20,794 bases of DNA from Clostridiaceae bacterium (GTDB lineage: Bacteria; Bacillota; Clostridia; Oscillospirales; Acutalibacteraceae), in assembly GCA_904502215.1 (NCBI GenBank), contig CAJGDQ010000003.1, forward strand, positions 1 through 20,794. The letters run 5' to 3'. Under the pieces are notes generated by a model that searched no databases, had not been told where the DNA came from, and was given only the letters and a program-made list of their open reading frames with translations. The translations under genes were made by a program, and so were the position numbers. Position 1 is the stretch's first letter, and every line of letters starts with the position of its first letter. Positions 1 to 7,387 of the stretch are shown here, one piece after another.

Positions 1-410
1 TCCTTCTTCTCTAAAAGGTCAATTTTATTTATTACTAAAACCGCCTTGAGCTTTCTTCTCTTTAATTCCTTTATAAGCTCAGCCTCGGCAGGCGGAATTT
101 CATCCTCCTCGGTTTTAAAGGAGGTAACCGCCTCAACAACCAAAACAGCCGCATCAACATCGGCCATACCGTCTCCAACCGCCTTATTCATGCTGCGATC
201 AAGCTCATTTTTGGGCTTATGAAAACCGGGAGTATCAATAAAAACAGTTTGAATTTCGTTCTCAGTCTTAATGCCCATAATACGAGTTCTCGTTGTTTGA
301 GGTTTATTCGAAACTATAGCAATTTTTTGACCTAAAATCCTGTTCATCAATGAAGATTTTCCAACATTAGGTCTTCCTATAATAGTTATAAAAGCTGATT
401 TTTGTTCCAT
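1..410 (-). CDS. era: GTPase Era, N-terminal part (3' end beyond window)
   Basis: Era is an essential GTPase that binds the 3' end of 16S rRNA and assists 30S subunit maturation at the inner face of the membrane. The visible 136 residues hold the G1 P-loop GRPNVGKSS (about residues 12-20), an Era-type switch I TTRTRIMGI (about 39-47), the G3 motif DTPG (59-62) and the G4 motif NKID (128-131). The C-terminal KH domain lies beyond base 1. The ATG at 408-410 is preceded by a weak purine-rich ribosome site (AGAAGAAAA), only 11 bases after the ybeY stop, so it is probably the last visible gene of a phoH-ybeY-era operon. In many Firmicutes dgkA and cdd sit between ybeY and era; they are absent here. 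The PQTTRTRI switch I separates Era from other TRAFAC GTPases such as Der. Confidence 0.95.
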   Translation of the reverse strand, partial: MEQKSAFITIIGRPNVGKSSLMNRILGQKIAIVSNKPQTTRTRIMGIKTENEIQTVFIDTPGFHKPKNELDRSMNKAVGDGMADVDAAVLVVEAVTSFKTEEDEIPPAEAELIKELKRRKLKAVLVINKIDLLEKK

Positions 411-421
411 TTTTTCTTCTC

Positions 422-904
422 TCAAATTTTATTAACGGCAAGACCCAATGCCTCAAGCACCGACTCTTCCTTTTCTCTCATAATAGTTTGCTCTAAACCG
501 CCGTTTACATGGTCATAGCCTAACAAATGAAGCATTGAATGAACCGTTAAGAATGCAGTTTCACGTTCAATAGAATGTCCATAAAGGTCGGCCTGAGCCA
601 GAGCATGGTCAACCGAAATTACGATATCACCAAGCATTTTAGCCTGGGTTTCGGGGTTAATATCAAACTCTCCGTTTTCTCCCAAGGGGAAGGACAAAAC
701 ATCGGTTGCACTATCGATATTTCTATGCTCAAGATTGATTTCTCTTATCATTTCATCTTTAACCAAAGTAACATCAACCTCAAAATCGCCCTCTAAGCCT
801 TCAAATTTAAGGGTTGCGTTGCAGGCTTTTCTTATTAAAAGCTTGGTGCCTGTCGGCAATTTTTGACCTTTATATTTTGATATTATATTAACTTTAACGC
901 TCAT
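422..904 (-). CDS. ybeY: Endoribonuclease YbeY / rRNA maturation factor
   Basis: YbeY is a single-strand-specific metallo-endoribonuclease of the UPF0054 family that works in 16S rRNA 3'-end maturation and late 70S quality control. The signature HSMLHLLGYDH lies at residues 122-132 and supplies the three zinc-ligand histidines H122, H126 and H132. The upstream segment NIDSATDVLSFPL (about 62-74) is the family's other conserved block. At 160 residues it has the usual length. Its ATG overlaps the phoH stop in an ATGA tetranucleotide (901-904), which points to translational coupling, and era follows 11 bases after its stop. Nothing is missing from the active site. Confidence 0.97.
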   Translation of the reverse strand: MSVKVNIISKYKGQKLPTGTKLLIRKACNATLKFEGLEGDFEVDVTLVKDEMIREINLEHRNIDSATDVLSFPLGENGEFDINPETQAKMLGDIVISVDHALAQADLYGHSIERETAFLTVHSMLHLLGYDHVNGGLEQTIMREKEESVLEALGLAVNKI

Positions 905-1860
905 TTCTTTTCAGCACTTCTTTCATAAGCCTTTATTATTTCCTGAACCAATCGATGACGAACAACATCCTTACCCGTTAATTTAGAAATTGCAATATCA
1001 TCAATATTTTTAAGGATTTTAACCGCATCCTTAAGTCCTGACTTTTTGCCGTCAGGCAAATCTATTTGGGTTATATCTCCCGTTACAACCGCCTTAGAAT
1101 TAAAGCCCAAACGGGTTAAAAACATTTTCATTTGCTCACTTGTTGTATTCTGAGCTTCATCAAGGATTATAAAACTATCATCCAAGGTTCTACCTCTCAT
1201 ATAAGCCAAGGGGGCAACCTCAATATCCCCTCTTTCCTGACATTTTTGGAAGTTTTCAGCTCCAAGCATATCGAAAAGAGCATCATAAAGAGGTCTTAAA
1301 TAAGGGTCGATTTTTTGCTGCAAATCGCCCGGCAAAAAGCCTAAGCGTTCCCCCGCTTCAACAGCGGGTCTTGTTAGAATTATTCTATTAACCTTTTTTG
1401 CTCTGAAAGCGCTAACCGCCTCGGCAACTGCCAAATAGGTTTTACCCGTTCCTGCAGGGCCAACGCCAATGGTTATGGTGTTATTCCTTATTGCCTCAAC
1501 ATATTGCTTTTGACCCAAGGTTTTGGGTTTAATCGGTTTGCCCTTTGAGGTTATGCAAATGCAGTTAGCATCAGTTATATCGTTTATTTTAGAATCTTCG
1601 CCATCTTCAACAAGACTTGCAACATAATTTATGTTTTGGTCGGTTATTTGCTCGCCCTTGTTAATCATAGAAATCAGTCCCTCAACTGTTCTTTTGGCAT
1701 TCAGAACATTATCAACCTCGCCCTTTATCTTAATTTGACTAGAATGGGAGGTTATTGCAACATTATATCTTTTTTCTATAATCCTGATATTTTCATCAAA
1801 ATTACCGAACAAATTAACTATTTGTTCAATACGTTCAATATCAACCGTTTGTTCAAACAA
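901..1860 (-). CDS. phoH: PhoH-like ATPase (PhoL/YbeZ type)
   Basis: A PhoH-family P-loop ATPase, functionally tied to YbeY in RNA processing; its exact substrate is unknown. The N-terminal ~75 residues resemble the KH-like domain of the PhoL/YbeZ group. The ATPase part has Walker A GPAGTGKT at 134-141, the family block TRPAVEAGERLGFLPGD at 163-179 and Walker B FIILDEAQ at 230-237. Length (319) is normal. The start codon is TTG (1858-1860), chosen because AGGAGA (1869-1874) lies 8 bases upstream. An ATG nearer that site (1866-1868) is out of frame and opens a 16-codon ORF directly abutting the ribosome site. The gene heads the phoH-ybeY-era operon and has a strong promoter just upstream. Confidence 0.95.
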   Translation of the reverse strand: MFEQTVDIERIEQIVNLFGNFDENIRIIEKRYNVAITSHSSQIKIKGEVDNVLNAKRTVEGLISMINKGEQITDQNINYVASLVEDGEDSKINDITDANCICITSKGKPIKPKTLGQKQYVEAIRNNTITIGVGPAGTGKTYLAVAEAVSAFRAKKVNRIILTRPAVEAGERLGFLPGDLQQKIDPYLRPLYDALFDMLGAENFQKCQERGDIEVAPLAYMRGRTLDDSFIILDEAQNTTSEQMKMFLTRLGFNSKAVVTGDITQIDLPDGKKSGLKDAVKILKNIDDIAISKLTGKDVVRHRLVQEIIKAYERSAEKK

Positions 1861-1890
1861 TTAAACATTCTCCTAAAATTTCTTTTTCTT

Positions 1891-1919
1891 AGTATACCAC
1901 AATATCCCTCTCTTTTCAA
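1891..1919 (-). promoter_or_regulatory. Sigma-A-type promoter of phoH-ybeY-era
   Basis: Reading the minus strand: -35 TTGAAA (1914-1919), 17-base spacer, -10 TATACT (1891-1896) with an extended TGG just before it. It lies about 30 bases upstream of the phoH TTG start. Confidence 0.8.
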
Positions 1920-1929
1920 GAATTACTCC

Positions 1930-1958
1930 TTGCAATAACAGTAAAAATTTGTTATCAT
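1930..1958 (+). promoter_or_regulatory. Sigma-A-type promoter of the lipoprotein gene
   Basis: -35 TTGCAA (1930-1935), 17-base spacer, -10 TATCAT (1953-1958) with an extended TGT. It is back to back with the phoH promoter: the two -35 boxes are only 10 bases apart, so one regulator could affect both. Confidence 0.7.
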
Positions 1959-1980
1959 TCTCATAAGGAAAGTGATAAAT

Positions 1981-2340
1981 TTGAAAAAACTTATAATATT
2001 GTTATTATGCCCGATTTTGATTTTAGGCTTGGCGGGTTGTAAAACGGAAGATACTGTTAGTCGAAGAGAGGTTTCGATTAATATGCCAACTGATAATTCC
2101 GTTAATGGTTATAGGGTTTCAAAAGAAGAAACAACCTCGAAGAATGAAACCTCTTCAAAGGTTACCGTTCAAAAAGAAAATACCAAAACTAAATACTGCG
2201 CCAACATAAACAGCAAGATTTTTCATAAATCCAGTTGTTCCTCGGTTTCTAAAATGAAAGAAGAAAACAAAGCCTTCTTTTTAAACAGGGATTTACTGAT
2301 AGATGAAGGCTATACTCCTTGTAAAATGTGCAATCCATAA
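1981..2340 (+). CDS. Small lipoprotein with Ada-type Cys/His zinc motif
   Basis: I do not know a named function. With a TTG start at 1981 the product is 119 residues: a lipoprotein signal MKKLIILLLCPILILGLAGC with lipobox LAGC and lipidated Cys20, then a Ser/Thr/Lys-rich linker (about 21-70), then a C-terminal module with H82, C86 and GYTPCKMC (110-117, Cys114 and Cys117). This FHxxxC...GYxPCxxC pattern resembles the zinc-binding N-terminal domain of Ada and the C-terminal tails of some secreted nuclease-like or competence-related proteins of Firmicutes. The likely reading is an extracytoplasmic, membrane-anchored metal-binding or nucleic-acid-associated domain; this is inference. An in-frame GTG at 1972 is only 1 base from AAGGAA (1965-1970), too close to be used, so TTG 1981 is preferred. 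It has its own promoter and a terminator right after the stop. Confidence 0.75.
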   Translation: MKKLIILLLCPILILGLAGCKTEDTVSRREVSINMPTDNSVNGYRVSKEETTSKNETSSKVTVQKENTKTKYCANINSKIFHKSSCSSVSKMKEENKAFFLNRDLLIDEGYTPCKMCNP

Positions 2341-2342
2341 AA

Positions 2343-2369
2343 AAAGACCTACCGTTTCGGTAGGTCTTT
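2343..2369. terminator. Bidirectional intrinsic terminator
   Basis: A perfect 12-bp stem (AAAGACCTACCG 2343-2354 with 2358-2369) and a TTT loop. It starts 2 bases after the lipoprotein stop and serves the convergent putP gene too: the minus-strand side runs into seven T's. Confidence 0.9.
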
Positions 2370-2373
2370 AATT

Positions 2374-3939
2374 TTATATTTCAGTTTTATGCTTAGAAGC
2401 CTCGAAATCCTCTAAAATTTCGCTTGAAGGAGCCTTTGTTAAGAGGGACACAACAACAATGCAAATTGAAGAGAAGATAAATGCGGGAAGAAGCTCATAT
2501 ATAGCAAAAACTCCGCCAAGGCCACTTATAACCAATTTCCAAAGGAATACCATTCCGGCTCCGCCAACCATACCTGCAATAGCACCTGCACGGTTTATTC
2601 TCTTCCAGAATAGAGAGAATATCATAAGCGGACCAAAGGTTGCTCCGAAGCCTGCCCAAGCAAATGATACAATGCTGAAAATAACGCTATCTTCATCAAG
2701 AGCTATAACTATAGCAATTAAAGCAATAACTAACAAGGTTATTCTTGTAATAATCATTACCTGCTTATCAGTTGCATTCCTTTTAACAACACCTTGGAAA
2801 ATGTTTTTAGCAAATGCCGAAGCCGCAATAAGAAGATAAGAATCGGAAGAACTGATAGTTGCAGCCAAAATGCCCGCCATAACAAAGCCCGCAAGAAGCG
2901 GAGGCAACAAAGAGGTTGAAATGGTTATAAAGATATTTTCGGAAGCAGTTGCGGTTAAATGAACAGTTGGGTAAACAACACGGCCAACAATACCGATAAA
3001 TACTGCTACTGCAAGAGAAATAACTACCCAAATCATAGCAATTCTTCTTGAACGCTTTAATTCATCTTCACGTCTTATAGCCATAAAGCGAAGGAGAACC
3101 TGAGGCATACCGAAATATCCAAGTCCCCAAGCAAGCATTGAGCAAATTCTAAGAACTCCATAGGAGGAAGCCGCATCAAAAACAGGCTTGCCTGCTTCAA
3201 CTATTTGCTCCCCTGCCTCATTAATAGCAGGGTTTGCAATTCCGAAAAACTCTAAAAATCCGGGGATTTTTGCGGAATTTTCAGCAACTTCAGCAATACC
3301 GCCTGCCTTAACAGTTCCCATAACAACTATAACAACCAAGGCCACAATCATAACTATAGACTGCATGAAGTCAGAAGCACTCTCGGCTAAAAATCCGCCA
3401 AGAATGGTATAAAGCAATACAAATACAGCACCAACTATCATCATAGCGATATAAGGAGTGCCGAAAAGTGTTGAGAAAAGCTTTCCGCAGGTTACAAAGC
3501 AGCTTGCAGCATAAACGGTAAAGAAAATAAGGATAAATAATGCTGCCAAGGTCATAACTATCTTGCTTTTTTCTCTGAAACGGTTAGAGAAAAACTCGGG
3601 CAAGGTTATTGAATTGTTAGCAACAACACTATAACGGCGAAGTCTTTTAGAAACTATAAGCCAGTTAAAATATGTTCCGATAGCAAGTCCGATAGCGGTC
3701 CAAGCAGCATCGGCCAAGCCGCACCAATAAGCTACACCGGGAAGACCCATCAAAAGCCATCCCGACATATCGGAGGCTTCCGCACTCATTGCGGTAACCC
3801 AAGGGCCGAGTGAACGGCCACCTAGAAAATAGTTTTCTGAATTTTGATTTGCTTTTTTGGCAAACACAACACCAATAACAATAACTGCTGCCATATAAAC
3901 AACCATTGCAATCAAAATTTGTAAGGTTTGATTATCCAT
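2374..3939 (-). CDS. putP: Sodium/proline symporter (SSS family, PutP type)
   Basis: An inner-membrane Na+-coupled transporter, most likely for L-proline. It matches the PutP group of the solute:sodium symporter family through the YFLGGRSLGPWVTAMSAEAS segment, followed by DMSGWLLMGLPGVAYW; the Asp in SDMSGW corresponds to the essential Na+-site Asp55 of E. coli PutP. A later helix, ILAATISSSDSYLL, carries the Ser/Thr-rich Na+ site of TM9. About a dozen hydrophobic helices are visible. I start it at the ATG of MDNQTL (3937-3939), which has GAGGTG 5 bases upstream, giving 521 residues, close to E. coli PutP. A 19-residue longer reading from 3996 lacks a ribosome site and would overlap the promoter. 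It is monocistronic, with its own promoter and terminator. The substrate is assigned by family. Confidence 0.9.
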   Translation of the reverse strand: MDNQTLQILIAMVVYMAAVIVIGVVFAKKANQNSENYFLGGRSLGPWVTAMSAEASDMSGWLLMGLPGVAYWCGLADAAWTAIGLAIGTYFNWLIVSKRLRRYSVVANNSITLPEFFSNRFREKSKIVMTLAALFILIFFTVYAASCFVTCGKLFSTLFGTPYIAMMIVGAVFVLLYTILGGFLAESASDFMQSIVMIVALVVIVVMGTVKAGGIAEVAENSAKIPGFLEFFGIANPAINEAGEQIVEAGKPVFDAASSYGVLRICSMLAWGLGYFGMPQVLLRFMAIRREDELKRSRRIAMIWVVISLAVAVFIGIVGRVVYPTVHLTATASENIFITISTSLLPPLLAGFVMAGILAATISSSDSYLLIAASAFAKNIFQGVVKRNATDKQVMIITRITLLVIALIAIVIALDEDSVIFSIVSFAWAGFGATFGPLMIFSLFWKRINRAGAIAGMVGGAGMVFLWKLVISGLGGVFAIYELLPAFIFSSICIVVVSLLTKAPSSEILEDFEASKHKTEI

Positions 3940-3977
3940 TTTAACACCTCTAAAAATCATAAATAACAATTTACAAC

Positions 3978-4006
3978 ATTTTACCACAAATCGCATTAAA
4001 AGGCAA
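3978..4006 (-). promoter_or_regulatory. Sigma-A-type promoter of putP
   Basis: Minus strand: -35 TTGCCT (4001-4006), 17-base spacer, -10 TAAAAT (3978-3983) with extended TGG. The spacer ends in TTGTGG, as at the phoH promoter. Confidence 0.8.
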
Positions 4007-4065
4007 ATATTTTTTAAAATTTAGCATAAAATATCTTGTAAATAAGTTTATAAGAGGTGCTTAAT

Positions 4066-4575
4066 TTGTCCTTTAAGAAGAATATAATTGCATTTATTGT
4101 TATAAGCCTTTTAGGAACCATAGGCCATTTTATATTTAATTGGACAGGGCAAAATGAAATTATTGCTCTTTTCTTTCCCGTTAACGAAAGCGTTTGGGAG
4201 CATTTAAAGTTAGTATTTCTTCCCTTTCTAATCTATTCGATTATTGAATATTTTTCCTCGAAAGAAAAACCCGATAATTATTTTCCTGCAGTAGCAATTG
4301 GCATATTAAACGCAATTTTCATAATTATTGCAATTTATTATATTGCCAATGGAATAATCGGTTATGATGTTGAATTTATAAATATCGGCTCGTATTATGT
4401 TGGCGTCTTAATTGGACTTTGCAAACGCAATAAAATACTATCAAGCAAAAAATTCACTTCAAAAGGTGCAAATATATTCTTTATCTCAAACTTGATAATT
4501 TTAGGTGTTTTATTTGCCGTTTTCACAAATAATCCCCCATCCCTTGGAATTTTCACTCCGCCAATGCCTGTATAA
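4066..4575 (+). CDS. Five-helix membrane protein, DUF6512-like
   Basis: Function unknown. It has 169 residues with about five hydrophobic helices (roughly 6-26, 47-64, 74-95, 104-119, 136-153). The segment FPVNESVWEHLK between the first two is the signature I associate with the DUF6512 family of clostridial integral membrane proteins. The start is taken as TTG at 4066: AGAGGTG (4053-4059) lies 6 bases upstream, whereas the in-frame GTG at 4057 overlaps that ribosome site. It is diverged from putP and convergent with the PRPP synthetase gene, so it is probably a single-gene transcript; I could not find a convincing promoter. No catalytic residues are evident. The very short hydrophilic tail ends at a terminator. 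Confidence 0.7.
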   Translation: MSFKKNIIAFIVISLLGTIGHFIFNWTGQNEIIALFFPVNESVWEHLKLVFLPFLIYSIIEYFSSKEKPDNYFPAVAIGILNAIFIIIAIYYIANGIIGYDVEFINIGSYYVGVLIGLCKRNKILSSKKFTSKGANIFFISNLIILGVLFAVFTNNPPSLGIFTPPMPV

Positions 4576-4576
4576 A

Positions 4577-4601
4577 AAAGCCCCACAAAAAGTGGGGCTT
4601 T
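4577..4601. terminator. Bidirectional intrinsic terminator
   Basis: A 10-bp GC-rich stem (AAAGCCCCAC 4577-4586 with 4592-4601) and an A5 loop. It lies between convergent genes, with an A/T-rich tail on both sides (AAATTTTAAAT on plus, TTTTTATA on minus). Confidence 0.85.
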
Positions 4602-4606
4602 AAATT

Positions 4607-5764
4607 TTAAATATCTTCGCTAATTTTAAGTTGGTCGTCTTCCTTTGCATATTTTGCAACAACCTTTTTAATGCGGTCGGCGGGGTCAAGGAGACTGCTG
4701 ATAGAATTATCATAGTTGAGGGTATCAACGATAAGTGCAATATATTTCGACATATTAACACTGCAATACCATTCACGCTCTAAAAGTTCTTTTGGTTGAT
4801 AGATAAGGTTTGTTGTGAAAATCTTATCTATAATGCCGTTTTTATAATATTCATCAAACTTCTCATAGCCCTCAACAAAAAGACCAAAGGTTGAGAAAAC
4901 AAAGATTCTGCCTGCTCCCTTTTCCTTGAGCTTTGCGGCAATATCAAGCATTGATTCGCCCGAGGAAATCATATCATCAACTAAGATAAGGTCCTTACCT
5001 GTTATATCATTACCGAGGAATTCATGAGCTTCAATCGGGTTTCTGCCGTTAACAATAACCGAATAGTTACGGCGTTTATAGAACATACCAAGCTCTAAGC
5101 CTAAAACAGAGGAATAATAAATGCATCGGCCCATACCGCCCTCATCTGGAGAAACAACCATAGTATGCTCTCTATCAAGCTTAATATCAGGAACGGTTTT
5201 AAGAAGAGCCTTAATCATTTGATAAGCTGCCTGAACATTATCAAATCCATCAAGCGGAATTGCGTTGTTAACTCTTGGGTCATGAGCATCAAAGGTGATG
5301 ATATTCTTAACACCCATATTAACAAGCTCTTGCAAAGCCATAGCGCAGTCCATAGATTCACGGCTGGTTCTTCTATGCTGTCTTCCCTCGTATAGCATGG
5401 GCATAATAACGGTTATTCTTCTTGCCTTTCCGCCAAGAGCTGCAATAATGCGCTTTAAATCTTGGAAATGGTCATCAGGACTCATCGGAACAGTTTGTCC
5501 ATACATCTTATATGTAACGTTATAATTGAAGCAATCGCAAATGATATAAACATCAAGACCTCTTGCAGTATGATTAAGAACCGCCTTTGCTTCACCGGTG
5601 CCGAATCTGGGACAATTAGCCGAAACAACAAAAGATTCGTCCTCAGGGATATCACGCCATTGTTTGAGATAAAAATCAACCTTAGAGGAAATATCCTCGC
5701 AACCTCTCATACTGATAATAGCCAAATCCCCAAAAGGCGAATGCTTAAAATTGATACTTGCCAT
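4607..5764 (-). CDS. prs: Ribose-phosphate pyrophosphokinase, long divergent form
   Basis: Predicted to make PRPP from ribose 5-phosphate and ATP, the activated ribose for purine, pyrimidine, His, Trp and NAD synthesis. The C-terminal half has the PRPP loop LILVDDMISSGES (259-271). The N-terminal half has the ATP loop YEGRQHRRTSRE (125-136), the equivalent of YARQDRK...SRE, and the metal site DAHD (159-162) in place of the usual DLH. At 385 residues it is about 70 longer than classical PRPP synthetases (~315), with a longer N-terminus and a C-terminal extension rich in Lys/Glu. The loop reads ISSGES instead of the common xDTAGT. This long clade occurs in Clostridia, but its enzymology is known to me only by homology. 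The ATG (5762-5764) has an ideal GGAGGA 8 bases upstream. Confidence 0.85.
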   Translation of the reverse strand: MASINFKHSPFGDLAIISMRGCEDISSKVDFYLKQWRDIPEDESFVVSANCPRFGTGEAKAVLNHTARGLDVYIICDCFNYNVTYKMYGQTVPMSPDDHFQDLKRIIAALGGKARRITVIMPMLYEGRQHRRTSRESMDCAMALQELVNMGVKNIITFDAHDPRVNNAIPLDGFDNVQAAYQMIKALLKTVPDIKLDREHTMVVSPDEGGMGRCIYYSSVLGLELGMFYKRRNYSVIVNGRNPIEAHEFLGNDITGKDLILVDDMISSGESMLDIAAKLKEKGAGRIFVFSTFGLFVEGYEKFDEYYKNGIIDKIFTTNLIYQPKELLEREWYCSVNMSKYIALIVDTLNYDNSISSLLDPADRIKKVVAKYAKEDDQLKISEDI

Positions 5765-5796
5765 ATTAAAATTCCTCCGCTCAATATTCTATTTCT

Positions 5797-5825
5797 ATAT
5801 TACCACAAAACCTTCGACATAAAAA
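5797..5825 (-). promoter_or_regulatory. Probable promoter of the PRPP synthetase gene
   Basis: Minus strand: an extended -10, TGG followed by TAATAT (5797-5802). At a 17-base spacing the -35 is poor (TTTTTA, 5820-5825). The TTGTGGTA context matches the phoH and putP promoters, which is the main support. Confidence 0.5.
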
Positions 5826-5883
5826 GACTTTTTTTAAAAAATTTTAAATATTTTATAAATTTAATAAAAACTATACTTTATTG

Positions 5884-5912
5884 TTGAATTAAGAGGGCGG
5901 TTTTGATATAAT
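5884..5912 (+). promoter_or_regulatory. Sigma-A-type promoter of the thyX operon
   Basis: -35 TTGAAT (5884-5889), 17-base spacer, consensus -10 TATAAT (5907-5912) with extended TGA. It lies about 35 bases upstream of the thyX ATG and is divergent from the PRPP synthetase promoter. Confidence 0.85.
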
Positions 5913-5946
5913 TAGTGTGTATATATAAAAGAAAGAGGAATGAAAA

Positions 5947-6720
5947 ATGGCTAAGGTTTTTCTTTTGGCGCATACTCCAAACCCCGAGCATACAGTAGCA
6001 TCGGCTGCAAAGCTTTGTTACAGCAGCTCCTCCATCAGCAATTTAACCGATAATTTAACCGATGAAAAGGCAGCTTCCTTTGTTGAGATGCTTTCCGAAA
6101 TCGGCCACGAAAGCCCTATTGAACACGCAAGCTTCACCTTTGGAATCGAGGGTATTTCCCGTGCTCTTTTGGCTCAGATTACAAGGCATAGAATGGCATC
6201 CTTCTCGGTTAAGAGCCAGCGTTATGTTAGAGAGGGCAGTTTTGAATACATAACTCCCCCCGAAATTGCCGCCGTTCCTGAGGCGCTCGAGATTTATGAA
6301 GAAATTATGGCTGAGGACCAAAAAAGATATGACCGCCTTGCCGAAATTCTTAAAGAAAAGCATATAAAAACCTTTTTAGCTGAGGGCAAGGATGAGAAAA
6401 CCGCTGCCCGTATGGCTGAGAAAAAAGCAATTGAGGATGCTCGTTTTGTTTTGCCAAATTCTTGCGAAACTCAAATGATTATGACTATGAATGCCCGTTC
6501 GCTTCATAACTTCTTTAAACACCGTTGCTGTGCCCGTGCACAATGGGAAATTCAGGATATTGCCAACCAAATGTTAGCCTTGGTTTGCGAGGTTGCTCCC
6601 AACCTCTTTAAGAATGCAGGTCCTTCCTGCCTTAACGGACCTTGTCCCGAGGGCAAAATGTCCTGCGGAAGAGCAAAGGAAATGAAAGAATATTACAGGA
6701 GTCTTAAAAACAATGGGTAA
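5947..6720 (+). CDS. thyX: Flavin-dependent thymidylate synthase ThyX
   Basis: Makes dTMP from dUMP using methylene-tetrahydrofolate and an FAD/NAD(P)H hydride, independent of ThyA. The ThyX motif RHRx7S is present as RHRMASFSVKS at residues 80-90, followed by QRYV, and HESPIEHASFTF (54-65) is the other conserved block. A long helical insertion (about 115-160) is typical of the clostridial form, as is the Cys-rich tail CLNGPCPEGKMSCG. Length is 257. The ATG at 5947 has AGAGGA (5934-5939) 7 bases upstream. Its last 8 bases overlap the start of tmk, giving two successive steps of dTTP synthesis in one coupled unit. Confidence 0.96.
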   Translation: MAKVFLLAHTPNPEHTVASAAKLCYSSSSISNLTDNLTDEKAASFVEMLSEIGHESPIEHASFTFGIEGISRALLAQITRHRMASFSVKSQRYVREGSFEYITPPEIAAVPEALEIYEEIMAEDQKRYDRLAEILKEKHIKTFLAEGKDEKTAARMAEKKAIEDARFVLPNSCETQMIMTMNARSLHNFFKHRCCARAQWEIQDIANQMLALVCEVAPNLFKNAGPSCLNGPCPEGKMSCGRAKEMKEYYRSLKNNG

Positions 6721-7387
6721 ACTTATAGTAATAGAAGGGCTTGATGGAAGCGGAAAATCAACCCAACTCGAACTGCTTAACAAAAAGCTTACCGATATGG
6801 GTATTGACTGCAAGGCAGTTTCCTTCCCTGATTATGACAACCCCTCAAGCACCCTTGTTAAAATGTATTTAAAAGGCGATTTTGGAAAGAAACCGGGAGA
6901 TGTTAACGCCTATGCTGCCTCAGTTTTCTATACTGTTGACCGCTATGCTTCCTATAAAGCTAATTGGGGTGAGTATTATAACAACGGCGGAACTATCGTT
7001 TCGGGAAGATACACCACTTCAAATGCCATTCATCAGGCTTCAAAATTAGATAGTAGCAAATGGGAGGATTTTCTTTCTTGGCTCTATGATTTTGAATATA
7101 ATAAAATCGGTATTCCGAAGCCCGATAAGGTAATCTTCCTTGATATGCCTGTTGAGGTTTCTCAAAAGCTTCTTTCCAAAAGATATGAGGGCGATAACTC
7201 TAAAAAGGATATCCACGAAAGTGATACCGATTATCTTGATAACTGCCGCAAGGCCGCCCTTTTCACAGCCGAGTTTTCGGGTTGGGAGACCATTCCCTGT
7301 TCTAAGGATGGCGAGCCCAGAACAATTGAAGAGATTTCAGAGGATGTTCTTAAAAGCGTTCTCGAAATATATGAGGAACAAAAATGA
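6713..7387 (+). CDS. tmk: Thymidylate kinase (dTMP kinase)
   Basis: Phosphorylates dTMP to dTDP with ATP, the step after ThyX. The P-loop GLDGSGKST is at residues 9-17. The dTMP-site DRY is in FYTVDRYASYK, and the kinase motif SGRYTTSNAIHQ follows at about 97-108. The LID region carries KRYEGDNSKKDIHESD, a pattern common in the longer clostridial dTMP kinases. Length is 224 against the usual ~205-215. It starts inside the last codons of thyX (ATGGGTAA overlap), with AGGAG in the thyX 3' end. Its stop overlaps the next gene in ATGA. Because of the variant LID, deoxynucleoside kinase activity on other substrates cannot be excluded, but the location strongly favours dTMP. Confidence 0.93.
   Translation: MGKLIVIEGLDGSGKSTQLELLNKKLTDMGIDCKAVSFPDYDNPSSTLVKMYLKGDFGKKPGDVNAYAASVFYTVDRYASYKANWGEYYNNGGTIVSGRYTTSNAIHQASKLDSSKWEDFLSWLYDFEYNKIGIPKPDKVIFLDMPVEVSQKLLSKRYEGDNSKKDIHESDTDYLDNCRKAALFTAEFSGWETIPCSKDGEPRTIEEISEDVLKSVLEIYEEQK

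Noticed and set aside
3940..3996. A 19-residue N-terminal extension of PutP
   Set aside because: The extension overlaps the promoter -10 and lacks a ribosome site; GAGGTG precedes the internal ATG at 3939.
5462..5887. A 141-codon plus-strand ORF
   Set aside because: It is antisense to the PRPP synthetase gene and crosses both divergent promoters.
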